A DNA stretch of 64,000 bases. It comes from Salibacter halophilus (GTDB lineage: Bacteria > Bacteroidota > Bacteroidia > Flavobacteriales_G > Salibacteraceae). Made by a program: the position numbers and the translations under genes. The stretch is taken from positions 38,219-102,218 of the forward strand of contig NZ_WACR01000013.1 in assembly GCF_008806325.1 (NCBI RefSeq), given 5' to 3'. The notes beneath the pieces were generated by a model. The model was given only the letters and a program-made list of their open reading frames with translations. It ran no database searches and was not told the DNA's origin. Shown piece by piece: positions 13,046-21,829 of the stretch (position 1 is the first letter of the stretch; every line of letters starts with the position of its first letter).

Positions 13046-13076
13046 GAAAAACCCCGACAAGTTTGTTGCCGGGGTT
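13046..13076 (-). terminator. Rho-independent terminator after the YceI-like gene
   Basis: On the minus strand AACCCCGGCAAC, a short loop, then a matching CGGGGTT runs straight into TTTTTCG. The hairpin lies just downstream of the YceI-like lipoprotein gene and upstream of mnmA, separating the two minus-strand units. Confidence 0.8.
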
Positions 13077-13099
13077 CGGTTCTGATTGTTAATGATTTC

Positions 13100-13744
13100 T
13101 TATTTACAATCCTTTTGGACTTTTGAGGAAATTTCAATCTTGACCTCAGGCCACAATTTACTCACACCGTCAGATCCTTTGTGGAGATCGTAACAAACTG
13201 TGTTGAGTGAATCGACAGCAGGCTGGGCTTTCCATTGAGCAAGGTCAATTACACTTGATAAAATGATAGAATCATTGCGGATTAAAGATTCTGTTTCCAC
13301 GTCTTTTTGTATTCCATTCATTTCGATTGAAACACTTGACTTTTTATCACCGAGCTTTTTTACTCCACCAGTAATCATGGTTGTTTTATCAAGAACACCA
13401 AAGAAGTGTGCCAGGATTTTTTTGTCGCGGTCAGGAGCGTTGGAATTGACCGTAGCAACCGGAATTTCAAATGTCGCATTTTCAAAAACACCTGCTATTG
13501 AATTGGCTTTTTGTGTGTTTGAAACTATGAGTGAATCAAACGTTCCGCTCACGCCAATTTTTTCAGTGGTTTTGTAAGCAGTCCATTTAACTGAAGTGTT
13601 TTCAAGGTCAAATGCATAAGTGCATTCTTCTTTTTTTGCGGTTTTGTCTTTTTCTTCAGTTTTCTTCTCAGTTCCCTGATTTCCGCAACTCGCGAAAAAG
13701 GCAAACGAACCAACTGTCAATAGTGTTAAGAATTTTCTTTTCAT
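13100..13744 (-). CDS. YceI-like lipoprotein
   Basis: The 214-residue product starts with a lipoprotein signal peptide (MKRKFLTLLTVGSFAFFASC, lipid attachment at C20) and a lysine/glutamate-rich tether. The body resembles the YceI lipocalin-like family, with TSVKWTAYKTTEKIGVSGTF near residue 50, where YceI proteins have a similar W-x-x-K/H and V-x-G-x-F pattern. YceI proteins bind isoprenoid-type lipids, but binding here is only inferred. The gene follows the oxygenase gene by six bases and ends at a good terminator (13046-13076), so these two genes form a unit. Confidence 0.8.
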   Translation of the reverse strand: MKRKFLTLLTVGSFAFFASCGNQGTEKKTEEKDKTAKKEECTYAFDLENTSVKWTAYKTTEKIGVSGTFDSLIVSNTQKANSIAGVFENATFEIPVATVNSNAPDRDKKILAHFFGVLDKTTMITGGVKKLGDKKSSVSIEMNGIQKDVETESLIRNDSIILSSVIDLAQWKAQPAVDSLNTVCYDLHKGSDGVSKLWPEVKIEISSKVQKDCK

Positions 13745-13750
13745 GACTTT

Positions 13751-14719
13751 TTATTTTTTGAGTCCTATTTCTTTTAAGCGTTCGTCCAGGTATTCACCGG
13801 CAGTGATATCGTCAAATTGTTTTGGATGTTCTTCATCAATACATGAATCGAGACAATCAAGCTTCATGTCACTCTTTGGGTGAAGGAAGAACGGGATTGA
13901 GTAGCGCGAAGTGTGCCACTTATCTTTGGGCGGATTCACAACGCGATGAGTAGTACTTCTCAGTTTCGCATTTGTGAGGCGTTGGAGCATATCACCAACA
14001 TTGACCACGATGTGATCGGGAAGAGCTGTAACATCAACGTATTCACCTTTCCTGTTCAGAACCTGAAGTCCGTCAGCTGAAGCACCAATCAGCAATGTTA
14101 TGAGGTTGATATCTTCGTGCTCACCGGCTCTGACCGCATCCTCAGGAGCGTTTTCATCGATGGGAGGGTAGTGAATAGCACGTAAAATGCTATTTCCTCT
14201 AAGCACTTTGTCATCGAAATAATTTTCATCCAGATCGAGGTAAATTGCGATAGCACGCAACATTTCAACACCTGTTGCTTCTAGCGATTGATAAGCTTTT
14301 TTACCGACTAAATTGAATCGTGGAATCTCTTCAACGTAAATGTTTTCAGGGTATTCTTCCCTTAGCGGATCATCATCTTCAACGTATTGACCAAATTGCC
14401 AAAATTCTTTGAGGTCGCCTGTGTTGCGGTTTTTGGCGTGTTCTTTACCAAATGATGTGTAACCGCGTTGACCGGCTAACTCTGCGTGTTCATATTTCAA
14501 CTTTACATCCTCATCGAGGTCAAAAAAGCACTTAACTTCTCTGTAAAGTTTTTCGATGAGTTCATCGTCAATTCCGTGGTTTTTCACAGCCACAAAACCT
14601 ATTGTTTCGTAAGCTTCACCTAGTTTCTTGACGAAGTTTTGTTTCTTTTCACTATCGCCTGATGTGAAATCAGCTAAATCTACACTGGGTATTCCTTGCA
14701 TATTGTTATCTGCCGACAT
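13751..14719 (-). CDS. Isopenicillin N synthase-like 2-oxoglutarate/Fe(II) oxygenase
   Basis: A 322-residue cytoplasmic protein of the DIOX_N plus 2OG-FeII_Oxy family. The iron triad is H201 and D203 in GEHEDINLITLL, and H258 in STTHRVV. The cosubstrate-binding arginine and serine are in RYSIPFF (about 273-279). The N-terminal domain has ETIGFVAVKNHGID, the standard start of the family. Substrates vary widely and cannot be predicted. It is divergent from the MarR-type gene across a 214-base intergenic region. A copy of the dispersed word lies at 14126-14135, only a few codons from the iron ligands. Confidence 0.92.
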   Translation of the reverse strand: MSADNNMQGIPSVDLADFTSGDSEKKQNFVKKLGEAYETIGFVAVKNHGIDDELIEKLYREVKCFFDLDEDVKLKYEHAELAGQRGYTSFGKEHAKNRNTGDLKEFWQFGQYVEDDDPLREEYPENIYVEEIPRFNLVGKKAYQSLEATGVEMLRAIAIYLDLDENYFDDKVLRGNSILRAIHYPPIDENAPEDAVRAGEHEDINLITLLIGASADGLQVLNRKGEYVDVTALPDHIVVNVGDMLQRLTNAKLRSTTHRVVNPPKDKWHTSRYSIPFFLHPKSDMKLDCLDSCIDEEHPKQFDDITAGEYLDERLKEIGLKK

Positions 14720-14933
14720 GATTCGTTTATTTTAAACCAAAGTTGTCAATTTCCGTGAAAATACGAAAGTATGGGAATTCGGTTTTAGTATAGTCAGAGT
14801 GGATACCTTTTTTGGTAAACAATCGTTAATTATTGTTAGAATAGAGGCAGTAAGTGGACTTTTCGGGATTTTTTCAGTAAACTTTGCGGTCAATTATAAC
14901 CCCAATCTATATATAATTTTTATTTTTTATGAA

Positions 14934-15413
14934 ATGGATGCGAAAGAAATCATATTGAATATTCGCAAAATTGTGAGATCGATTAACCTGGAGTCAAAAC
15001 GAATTCAAAAAGAGTTTGGTGTGAGCATTCCCCAATTGTTGACACTTGTGTACCTCAATGAGCAGGAGGAGTTTAAGGCTCGTCAAAGTGATATCAAAAG
15101 ATATCTCAATCTCAACGCGAGCACAGTAACCGGATTGATGTACAGGCTTGAAGCTAAAGGATATGTAGCTAAGTTACCAAAGACTGGTGATAAACGTGTA
15201 ACATATGTGTCGCTTACTAAAAAGGGAAAAGACGTTATTGAGAATTCTCCCGGCTTGTTGCACACTGAGCTAAAGGACAAACTCGAAAATATGACTCCTC
15301 ATCAGTTTGAGGAAGTTAAAAAAGCATCTGACTTGCTAGTTAACGTGTTAGGGGCTAAGGATATGAGTGCTTCACCGGTACTTACAGATCACGAACCAGC
15401 TAACGTTCAATAG
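14934..15413 (+). CDS. MarR-family transcriptional regulator
   Basis: From ATG 14934 the product is 159 residues (MDAKEIILNIRKIVRSINLE). It has the winged-helix core of MarR proteins: IPQLLTLVYLNEQEEFKARQ, then recognition-helix segment NASTVTGLMYRLEAKGYV and wing KTGDKRVTYVSLTKKG, flanked by dimerisation helices. Longer in-frame starts upstream would include an unlikely leader. It is divergent from the oxygenase gene, a common arrangement for MarR regulators that control their neighbour, but no operator palindrome stands out in the 214-base gap. Ligand and targets are unknown. Confidence 0.9.
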   Translation: MDAKEIILNIRKIVRSINLESKRIQKEFGVSIPQLLTLVYLNEQEEFKARQSDIKRYLNLNASTVTGLMYRLEAKGYVAKLPKTGDKRVTYVSLTKKGKDVIENSPGLLHTELKDKLENMTPHQFEEVKKASDLLVNVLGAKDMSASPVLTDHEPANVQ

Positions 15414-15492
15414 CAATATTTATTCCAAAATAGTTTGTACAAGAACTAAATTTTACTTTTTTTGTTTAACACTATATAATATCAAGAAATAA

Positions 15493-15882
15493 ATGGCAAC
15501 ATCAACATCACAAAAGAAAGAGAAGGTTTTAAAGAAGCTCGTCAAGAAATTGGAAAAAGAAGGGTACGATGAGCTTAAAACCCGTTTTGCCGGCTACAAG
15601 ACACCAATTGATCTCAACTACAATGGATCGATGAAGAAGTTTACTCCAGATTTAGTAGCCGTTAAAGATGAAGTTTCTGATGTGTACGAAATAGAACACA
15701 AAATGAAAGAGCGTGAAATACAGGATCAGGTAGCTAAGTGGATTCTGTTTAGCTCTTATTCAAAACAAAATAGAGGAAAATTCAAGCTTCTGGTACCTAA
15801 AGATCGTGCTGAGAAATTCCAAAATTTAATTGACCGTATGATGATTGATGCCGAACTCGTGAAGCTTGAGAATATAGCGTAA
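15493..15882 (+). CDS. Small lysine-rich protein with PD-(D/E)xK nuclease-like core
   Basis: A 129-residue basic protein. After a lysine-rich N-terminal helix (KVLKKLVKKLEKEGYDEL) comes a pattern FTPDLVAVKD...VYEIEHKMKERE, then a helix and the strand GKFKLLVPKD. A PD dyad on one strand and an E-x-E-x-K-like strand are the core of PD-(D/E)xK nucleases, so a restriction-endonuclease-like fold is possible; this is inference from motif spacing only. It ends six bases before the symporter gene, but has its own 79-base upstream gap with AT-rich sequence. No close homologue is known to me. Confidence 0.7.
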   Translation: MATSTSQKKEKVLKKLVKKLEKEGYDELKTRFAGYKTPIDLNYNGSMKKFTPDLVAVKDEVSDVYEIEHKMKEREIQDQVAKWILFSSYSKQNRGKFKLLVPKDRAEKFQNLIDRMMIDAELVKLENIA

Positions 15883-15888
15883 TTCTCA

Positions 15889-17349
15889 ATGCACTGGATA
15901 GACCTAACGATTTTCATTACATATATGGTTGTCATGCTCGGTGTGGGCTTCTTCTTCATGAGGAGGAACAAATCCAAAGACGACTATTATGTTGGCGGTA
16001 GGTCTATGGGAAGTTGGCATATTGGCCTTTCAGTCGTTGCTACCGATGTTGGTGGCGGATTTTCGATCGGACTGGGAGGCCTTGGTTTTGTTATGGGGAT
16101 CAGTGGTTCGTGGATGTTGTTCACGGGACTGATAGGAGCCTGGTTGAGCGGTGCTTTTCTAATTCCCAAAGTAGCCAAATTATCGAAAAAGGTCAATTTA
16201 CTTACATTCCCGCAAATATTCAATCAATTTTACGGACCTGAGGTAGCGCTATTAGCCGGACTCATTTCTGCTATTGGCTACCTCGGTTTTACCAGCTCGC
16301 AAATTTTAGCTGGAGCTAAACTGGCTTCTGCTTCATTTGTGGATTTGGGTCTGACCCAGGCGCTCATCATCATGGGTGTTATTGCGGTTGTTTATACCGT
16401 ACTGGGCGGACTAAAAGCTGTTATTTACACCGATACAGTTCAGTGGGCGATTCTGATGATAGGTCTTATTTTCATCGGGTTGCCCTTGGCTTACGATGCT
16501 ATTGGCGGGCTTTCAGCAATTAAAGCTTCAGTGGGACCCGAATTTTTGTCGCTCACCAATATAACGTGGAGTGAGCTAGTCAATTGGGCAATTACGATTA
16601 TTCCCATTTGGTTTGTCGGGATGACGCTTTACCAACGGATGTACGCGGCAAAAGGCGAAAAACAAGCTAAAAAAGCGTGGTTCATTGCAGGGATTTTGGA
16701 ATGGCCCATAATGGCGATGATGGGTGTACTTCTAGGGCTTTTTGCTCGTGTGGCTTTCGATCAGGGAATGTTTGGTGAACTCGGTTTTCCGGTAGGATCT
16801 GACCTCGACTCTGAAATGGGTTTGCCGCTATTACTCAGAACCGTGCTCCCAGTTGGATTGATGGGAATCATGATGTCTGCATATTTCTCAGCGATCATGA
16901 GTACAGCAGATTCCTGCCTGATGGCTGCATCGGGAAATATCGTGTCAGACTTACTCTCTAAAATTGTCAACCTAAAAGAAAATCAGGTTGTGCGAATTTC
17001 ACAGGTCATTACATTGATCATTGGAGCAGCAGCAATTTTGATTGCACTCAATTTACAGAATGTACTCGATCTCATGTTGCTTTCATACTCTTTTATGGTA
17101 TCGGGGCTTTTAGTACCGGTTATTGGTGCTTTCTTCTGGAAAAAGCGAAGTACAATTGGTGCTGTTACAGCAATGTTAGGAGGTGGATTGACAACGGTTT
17201 TCCTCAATGCTTTTGAAGTGAAACTTCCATTTGAGCTAGATGCCAATTTCTTTGGGATTCTTGCCTCAGCGGTACTTTTCGTATCTTTTAGCAACTTATT
17301 TCCCAATAAAAGAACTGTAATTGAAGAAGAAATAGAAACTAAAACATAA
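15889..17349 (+). CDS. Sodium:solute symporter family (SSS) transporter
   Basis: A 486-residue membrane protein with about 13 transmembrane helices. Family marks are DYYVGGRSMGSWHIGLSVVA near residue 32, the GLGGLGFVMG segment, TVLGGLKAVIYTDTVQW in the fifth-sixth helix region, and SAYFSAIMSTADSCLMAASG, which holds the conserved serines of the sodium site. Substrates of this family include amino acids, sugars and vitamins. Because an acetyltransferase, an M20 amidohydrolase and two racemases follow within a few bases each, an amino-acid-derived substrate is a reasonable inference. Two copies of the dispersed word lie inside (16347-16356, 16795-16804). Confidence 0.93.
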   Translation: MHWIDLTIFITYMVVMLGVGFFFMRRNKSKDDYYVGGRSMGSWHIGLSVVATDVGGGFSIGLGGLGFVMGISGSWMLFTGLIGAWLSGAFLIPKVAKLSKKVNLLTFPQIFNQFYGPEVALLAGLISAIGYLGFTSSQILAGAKLASASFVDLGLTQALIIMGVIAVVYTVLGGLKAVIYTDTVQWAILMIGLIFIGLPLAYDAIGGLSAIKASVGPEFLSLTNITWSELVNWAITIIPIWFVGMTLYQRMYAAKGEKQAKKAWFIAGILEWPIMAMMGVLLGLFARVAFDQGMFGELGFPVGSDLDSEMGLPLLLRTVLPVGLMGIMMSAYFSAIMSTADSCLMAASGNIVSDLLSKIVNLKENQVVRISQVITLIIGAAAILIALNLQNVLDLMLLSYSFMVSGLLVPVIGAFFWKKRSTIGAVTAMLGGGLTTVFLNAFEVKLPFELDANFFGILASAVLFVSFSNLFPNKRTVIEEEIETKT

Positions 17350-17353
17350 ACTC

Positions 17354-17788
17354 ATGAAATTTAAGACACTCAACAAAAACTCAGGAAAAGATAAACTGCA
17401 CAGCAATGACGTTATTGCCGATTTTCTCCATGAACATCTCGAGGAGTTTGGTGATCCTAAAGAAGATATATTGAAAGCTCTCAATTATGTTTTTGATCGC
17501 GGAGGTTTTATCCTTTTGGGGCTTGAAAACAAAGAGATTGTTGGAGCTGTTGTCATCAATGATACGGGAATGTCAGGATATATTCCTGAGCACATATTGG
17601 TTTACATAGCTGTTCACCACAATCAGCGCGGAAAAGGAGCAGGAAAAAAATTAATGGAAGGCGCCTTAAAACTTTGTACCGGAGATGTGGCACTTCACGT
17701 TGAGGATAATAATCCGGCCAAGTTCCTTTATGAAAAGGTTGGCTTTACAAATCCGTATCTTGAAATGCGCTGGAAAAGGAAACAATAA
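17354..17788 (+). CDS. GNAT-family N-acetyltransferase
   Basis: A 144-residue protein with the acetyl-CoA-binding pattern of GNAT enzymes: the beta-strand LVYIAVHHNQRGKGAGKKLMEGAL (written here in parts: strand LVYIAV, loop QRGKGAGKKL) and the C-terminal NPAKFLYEKVGF motif. It sits five bases after the symporter and three before the M20 amidohydrolase. An acetyltransferase next to a predicted deacylase suggests N-acylation and deacylation of the same class of amino compound, which is inference from context. Substrate unknown. Confidence 0.88.
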   Translation: MKFKTLNKNSGKDKLHSNDVIADFLHEHLEEFGDPKEDILKALNYVFDRGGFILLGLENKEIVGAVVINDTGMSGYIPEHILVYIAVHHNQRGKGAGKKLMEGALKLCTGDVALHVEDNNPAKFLYEKVGFTNPYLEMRWKRKQ

Positions 17789-17790
17789 GC

Positions 17791-18939
17791 ATGGAAATTG
17801 AGCAAGATTTAATCCAGGAAATCACCGATTTTAGAAGACAACTCCATCGTGAGCCGGAGGTTTCCGGAAATGAATACAACACTTCGAAAAAAATTGAAAC
17901 CAAGCTGAAATCGCTGGATCCTGATGAAATTGTCCATCTCGGAGATACGGGATTAGCTGCAATTTTTAAAGGTAAAGAGGAAGGTCCGTCAATTCTTTTC
18001 AGATGTGAGCTTGATGCTCTTCCAATACATGAAATCAATCAGTTTGATCATCGGTCAGAGCGCGATGGCGTTTCGCATAAGTGCGGACACGATGGCCACA
18101 TGGCCATTATGGCAGCATTGGCAACTCTTGTATCCAAAAAAAGACCTAAAAAAGGTCGGGTGATTTTGCTCTATCAACCGGCTGAGGAAGATGGAAGAGG
18201 AGCTCGCTCTGTGATTGAAGATTCAAATTTCTCTAAAATTGAACCGGATTACGTTTATGCGCTCCACAATTTACCGGGATTTCCAAAAGGACAGGTTGCA
18301 GTTAAAAACGGAACATTTACGGCTGCAGCAAAGAGTATGATCTCGAAGTGGAAAGGTAAAACCTCTCATGCTGCTGAACCCGAAAAAGGCCTTAATCCGG
18401 CATATCCAATAGCTCAGGTTCTGACCGAAAGTGAAAATGTGGTGGTCAAAGATCCCACACACGAAAAATTCAGGCTCATAACACCAATTCATATTAACCT
18501 GGGGGAAAAAGCTTATGGTGTATCAGCCGGTTACGGAGAGCTTCACCTCACTTTCAGATCCTTTTCAAACGAGCTCATGGATCAGTTGACGAATGATATG
18601 GTGGATCTGACCGAAAAGGCTTCAAAAGAATTTCACATTCCGGTTGATATTTCGTGGACAGAGGTTTTCAGCGCCAACCAAAATGCGCCTGAAGCAGTCG
18701 ATAAAGTGCGAAAAAGTGCGCACGATGCAGGAATAGATTTAAAAGAACTCGACACACCATTCAAATGGGGAGAGGACTTTGGTTTGTTCACTGAAAAATA
18801 TGAGGGTGCTATGTTTGGTGTTGGCTCAGGAGAAGATTGCCCGGCATTGCACAACCCTGATTATGATTTCCCCGATGAAATTATTGAGCCGGCTGTTAAA
18901 ACTTTTTACGGGATTCTAAATCAGCACTTAAACGAATAA
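17791..18939 (+). CDS. M20-family amidohydrolase (AbgB/HipO type)
   Basis: A 382-residue M20D-type metallopeptidase. Signatures are FRRQLHREPEVSGNEY at about 14-29, the metal-binding HKCGHDGHMA near residue 97 (cysteine and histidine ligands), and PAEEDGRGARSVI around residue 130, followed by the small dimerisation domain (KSMISKWKGKTSHAAEP). Family members hydrolyse N-acyl amino acids, hippurate or indole-amino-acid conjugates. It lies in the symporter-GNAT-racemase operon, two bases before the alanine-racemase-like gene. Two copies of the dispersed word lie inside (18417-18426, 18603-18612); the substrate is unknown. Confidence 0.92.
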   Translation: MEIEQDLIQEITDFRRQLHREPEVSGNEYNTSKKIETKLKSLDPDEIVHLGDTGLAAIFKGKEEGPSILFRCELDALPIHEINQFDHRSERDGVSHKCGHDGHMAIMAALATLVSKKRPKKGRVILLYQPAEEDGRGARSVIEDSNFSKIEPDYVYALHNLPGFPKGQVAVKNGTFTAAAKSMISKWKGKTSHAAEPEKGLNPAYPIAQVLTESENVVVKDPTHEKFRLITPIHINLGEKAYGVSAGYGELHLTFRSFSNELMDQLTNDMVDLTEKASKEFHIPVDISWTEVFSANQNAPEAVDKVRKSAHDAGIDLKELDTPFKWGEDFGLFTEKYEGAMFGVGSGEDCPALHNPDYDFPDEIIEPAVKTFYGILNQHLNE

Positions 18940-18940
18940 T

Positions 18941-20092
18941 ATGTTTCACACATCGGAAATTGAAATAGACAAATCAGCATTTAAAAACAATATTTCTTTT
19001 TTAAAGGATTTGTACGGTGATGATGTTGGTTTTTCTTCAGTGGTCAAGGGTAATGCTTACGGTCACGGGATTGAAGATTTCGTTCCGATTGCTGAAGATG
19101 TTGGAATTGATCATTTTTCGGTGTTCAGTGCAGATGAAGCACTTCGCGTTTTAAAAGCTGCAAATCATAAACCCACGGTTCTGATCATGGGAATGATCGA
19201 TAATGATGAGTTAGAATGGGCTTTGAGAGGAGGTGTCCACTTTTACGTTTTTGAACTCGACCGGCTTGAGCACGCCTTGCGACTGGCGAAAAAGATTGAT
19301 ATAAAAGCCAATATTCATATCGAGTTGGAAACCGGTATGAATCGCACCGGTTTTGAACCAGATGAATTGACATCTGTCGTAAAATTGCTAGAAGATTACG
19401 AAGGTCATTACGTTTTACAGGGAATGTGTACGCATTATGCCGGAGCAGAGAGTATAGCCAATCATGTTCGCGTGAAAGAACAGCATAAAACTTTCCTGAA
19501 AATGAAAAAATGGTTTTCACAGCAGGGAGTTGAAGCTGAGGAATATCATACGGCTTGCTCAGCAGCATCAATTCGTTATCCTAAAATGTTGATGGACCGC
19601 GTTCGGATTGGAATTTTGCAATATGGTTTTTGGCCCAGCCGAGAAACATTTATCCATTACGCAGCTCAACGCGATTTACAGTCAGATCCACTGAAACGCC
19701 TCATTTCGTGGCGCTCAAAGGTAATGGATATCAAGCATGTGAAGGCAGGCGAGTTTATAGGTTACGGGACGAGTTTTTTGGCTCAACGTGACATGAAAGT
19801 TGCGACAGTTCCGGTTGGTTATTTTCACGGTTTTAGTCGCTCGTTGAGTAATCGTGGTCGCGTTCTGATCAAAGGTGAAAGAATAAACGTTGTGGGAATG
19901 GTCAATATGAATGCATTGATGGTTGACGTGACTTTGGTCGATGGTGTTGAAAAAGGAGATGAGGTTGTGCTTATCGGTAAACAGGGAGATTTAGAGATCT
20001 CAGTATCGGCATTTGGAGAGATGAGCGTTCAGTTAAATTACGAGTTACTCACGCGTTTACCGGCAGATATTCCCAGAAATATTGTAAATTGA
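18941..20092 (+). CDS. alr: Alanine racemase-like PLP enzyme
   Basis: A fold-type III PLP protein of 383 residues. The PLP lysine is K36 in VVKGNAYGHG; the tyrosine of the second catalytic base is in IGYGTSF, and VPVGYFHGFSR plus VGMVNMNALMVDVT match the C-terminal domain of alanine racemases. It interconverts L- and D-alanine in canonical members, supplying peptidoglycan. The usual MDQ in the last motif is MNA, and the canonical GYADG is GYFHG, so its substrate may differ from alanine. It is directly followed (21 bases) by a second racemase of a different subfamily and preceded by an amidohydrolase. Confidence 0.88.
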   Translation: MFHTSEIEIDKSAFKNNISFLKDLYGDDVGFSSVVKGNAYGHGIEDFVPIAEDVGIDHFSVFSADEALRVLKAANHKPTVLIMGMIDNDELEWALRGGVHFYVFELDRLEHALRLAKKIDIKANIHIELETGMNRTGFEPDELTSVVKLLEDYEGHYVLQGMCTHYAGAESIANHVRVKEQHKTFLKMKKWFSQQGVEAEEYHTACSAASIRYPKMLMDRVRIGILQYGFWPSRETFIHYAAQRDLQSDPLKRLISWRSKVMDIKHVKAGEFIGYGTSFLAQRDMKVATVPVGYFHGFSRSLSNRGRVLIKGERINVVGMVNMNALMVDVTLVDGVEKGDEVVLIGKQGDLEISVSAFGEMSVQLNYELLTRLPADIPRNIVN

Positions 20093-20113
20093 ACCCCTAA
20101 GAAAGGATTACTT

Positions 20114-21184
20114 ATGGCTTATTTGAAGCTATTTAGAGACAAGTTAAAACACAATTATCAATACCTAGATAAACTTTTTAAAGACAACGATATTGAATGG
20201 GCTGTTGTTACGAAAGTTTTATGCGGTAATCGCGATTACATTCATGAAGTTATCAATCTAGGAACTCACGAAATATGTGATTCACGGATTTCTAATCTGA
20301 AGGTTGTAAAAGAAATTGATCCTTCGGTTCAAACGATATACATCAAACCACCGGCTAAAAGAAGTATCAGTACGATTGTGCGCTATGCTGATGTCAGTTT
20401 CAATTCTGAGTACGAAACAATTAGAATGCTCAATGAAGAAGCAAAGAAGCAGGAGAAAACGCACAAAATCGTGATCATGATCGAGCTTGGAGATTTGCGC
20501 GAAGGAGTAATGGGTGCAGATTTGATGGACTTTTATGGCAGGATTTTCGAACTTTCAAATATTGAAGTGGCCGGAATTGGATCAAACCTGAATTGTTTAC
20601 ACGGAGTAATGCCTTCGCAGGATAAACTCGTTCAGTTGAGCTTGTATGAACAGTTGATTGAGGCGAAGTTTGATCAGAAAATTCCGTACGTTACAGGCGG
20701 AACTAGTGTTGTGATTCCGCTCCTGATGAAAGGTCAGGTTCCGCAGGGTATCAATCACTTTAGAGTGGGAGAGATGCTCTATTTTGGGAATGACCTTTTC
20801 TCTGAAGAGCCTGTGGAGGATATGTATCAGGATGTCATCAAGCTCTACGCTGAGATCATTGAATTGATGGAAAAGCCCAAAGTGCCAATCGGGACAATGG
20901 CAGCTAATCCGTCAGGCGAAATGACAGAGATCGATGAAGAGGATTACGGTAAAAAATCTTACCGCGCGATCATCGATTTGGGCTTACTCGATGTATCACC
21001 TGACTTCCTCGTTCCGGACGATCCCAACATTGAAATCACAGGAGCTAGCTCAGATATGCTCATTCTCGAATTAGGCGAAAACAAACAAGACTTTCAGGTA
21101 GGAGATATTGTTTCGTTTAATCTAAAATACATGGGAGCTTTGAGTCTGCTCAATTCTGATTATATCGATAAGTTGTTGGTTTGA
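20114..21184 (+). CDS. Ornithine/alanine racemase-family PLP enzyme (YhfX/Orr-like)
   Basis: A 356-residue protein of the single-chain YhfX/Orr branch of fold-type III PLP enzymes. The PLP lysine is K34 in AVVTKVLCGN; GDLREGVMG, GIGSNLNCLHGVMP and FRVGEMLYFGNDLF are characteristic of this branch, which includes clostridial ornithine racemase. It differs from the preceding alanine racemase in all motifs, so the two are not a recent duplication. Acting with the symporter and amidohydrolase upstream, it may interconvert amino acids released from an acylated precursor; this pathway is inference. The last codon overlaps the next start as TGATG. Confidence 0.85.
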   Translation: MAYLKLFRDKLKHNYQYLDKLFKDNDIEWAVVTKVLCGNRDYIHEVINLGTHEICDSRISNLKVVKEIDPSVQTIYIKPPAKRSISTIVRYADVSFNSEYETIRMLNEEAKKQEKTHKIVIMIELGDLREGVMGADLMDFYGRIFELSNIEVAGIGSNLNCLHGVMPSQDKLVQLSLYEQLIEAKFDQKIPYVTGGTSVVIPLLMKGQVPQGINHFRVGEMLYFGNDLFSEEPVEDMYQDVIKLYAEIIELMEKPKVPIGTMAANPSGEMTEIDEEDYGKKSYRAIIDLGLLDVSPDFLVPDDPNIEITGASSDMLILELGENKQDFQVGDIVSFNLKYMGALSLLNSDYIDKLLV

Positions 21185-21729
21185 TGTATTTTGTAGGTGT
21201 TGAATATTTTAAAATGATTCTTGAAACTTTAACGTCTATAGGTACTCTTGGAGCAGTCTTAATAGGAGGCTTTGCAATTTACTATTCAAATAAAAATAGT
21301 AGACGCGAAATTAGAACCCATAAGCTCGAAGAGATTTTTGAACTGTCTGAATCTTTAAGTATAAATTACTATGTATTTAAAGATTTATATTTTGATATCG
21401 AAGAATTGAAAAACAGGAATAATATTGAAATCCAAACTTATAATGATTATTATAAGATTCGTGATAAGAGATTGACTTTAAATGATAAAAACAAAATCCA
21501 ATCAGATTTAATAAGATTTGAAGTACTAGCAAGGTGCTATACTAGAGGCTATCTCTTGAAAGAATTATTAGATTATAAAGATCTAATGCACACTTTTTTA
21601 GAGTATGTCTTTGTAGGGGGAAGTTTGAGAAAAGAAATAAAATGGAAAGATGGATTCCCTAACTTTAAAGATTTTCATCAACACCAAAATGTTCTTAGAG
21701 AAGCTCTTATCAATCAAATCAATAATTAA
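21184..21729 (+). CDS. AT-rich hypothetical membrane-anchored protein
   Basis: A 181-residue protein from ATG 21184 (a second candidate start is ATG 21214, MILETLTSIG). It has one N-terminal hydrophobic helix (TSIGTLGAVLIGGFAIYYS) followed by a charged soluble domain rich in Lys, Asp, Asn and Tyr. The architecture, a single helix plus a helical cytosolic domain, resembles the DUF4760-like group of defence-associated or phage-related proteins, but I cannot assign it. Base composition is visibly richer in A and T than the neighbouring operon and it lacks the dispersed word, suggesting a late insertion between the racemase and lytS. Confidence 0.7.
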   Translation: MYFVGVEYFKMILETLTSIGTLGAVLIGGFAIYYSNKNSRREIRTHKLEEIFELSESLSINYYVFKDLYFDIEELKNRNNIEIQTYNDYYKIRDKRLTLNDKNKIQSDLIRFEVLARCYTRGYLLKELLDYKDLMHTFLEYVFVGGSLRKEIKWKDGFPNFKDFHQHQNVLREALINQINN

Positions 21730-21797
21730 TAATCATTGTTTTTTTATTGTTTTTCACAAAACATCCTAAAATAAAACCGCTAATGTAAAAGCTGCTG

Positions 21798-21824
21798 TTT
21801 GAGCTTGCGAGTAGTGTATATTTG
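21798..21824 (+). promoter_or_regulatory. Candidate promoter of the lytS-lytR pair (TTTG / TATATTTG)
   Basis: TTTG at 21798-21801 and a perfect TAnnTTTG (TATATTTG) at 21817-21824 form a Bacteroidota-type promoter with a 15-base spacer, slightly short. Transcription would begin near 21830, at the first possible start codon, so the mRNA may be leaderless or translation may start at the second ATG (21839). Confidence 0.5.
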
Positions 21825-21829
21825 GCAAA

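Noticed and set aside
13168..13177. Near-copies of the word (13168, 18052, 19680, 22351, 27359, 32608, 36470, 40527, 45894, 55892 and others)
   Set aside because: Each has at least one mismatch and their number is about what chance gives, so they were not counted.
14720..14933. MarR operator between the oxygenase and MarR genes
   Set aside because: No convincing palindrome was found in the 214-base gap.
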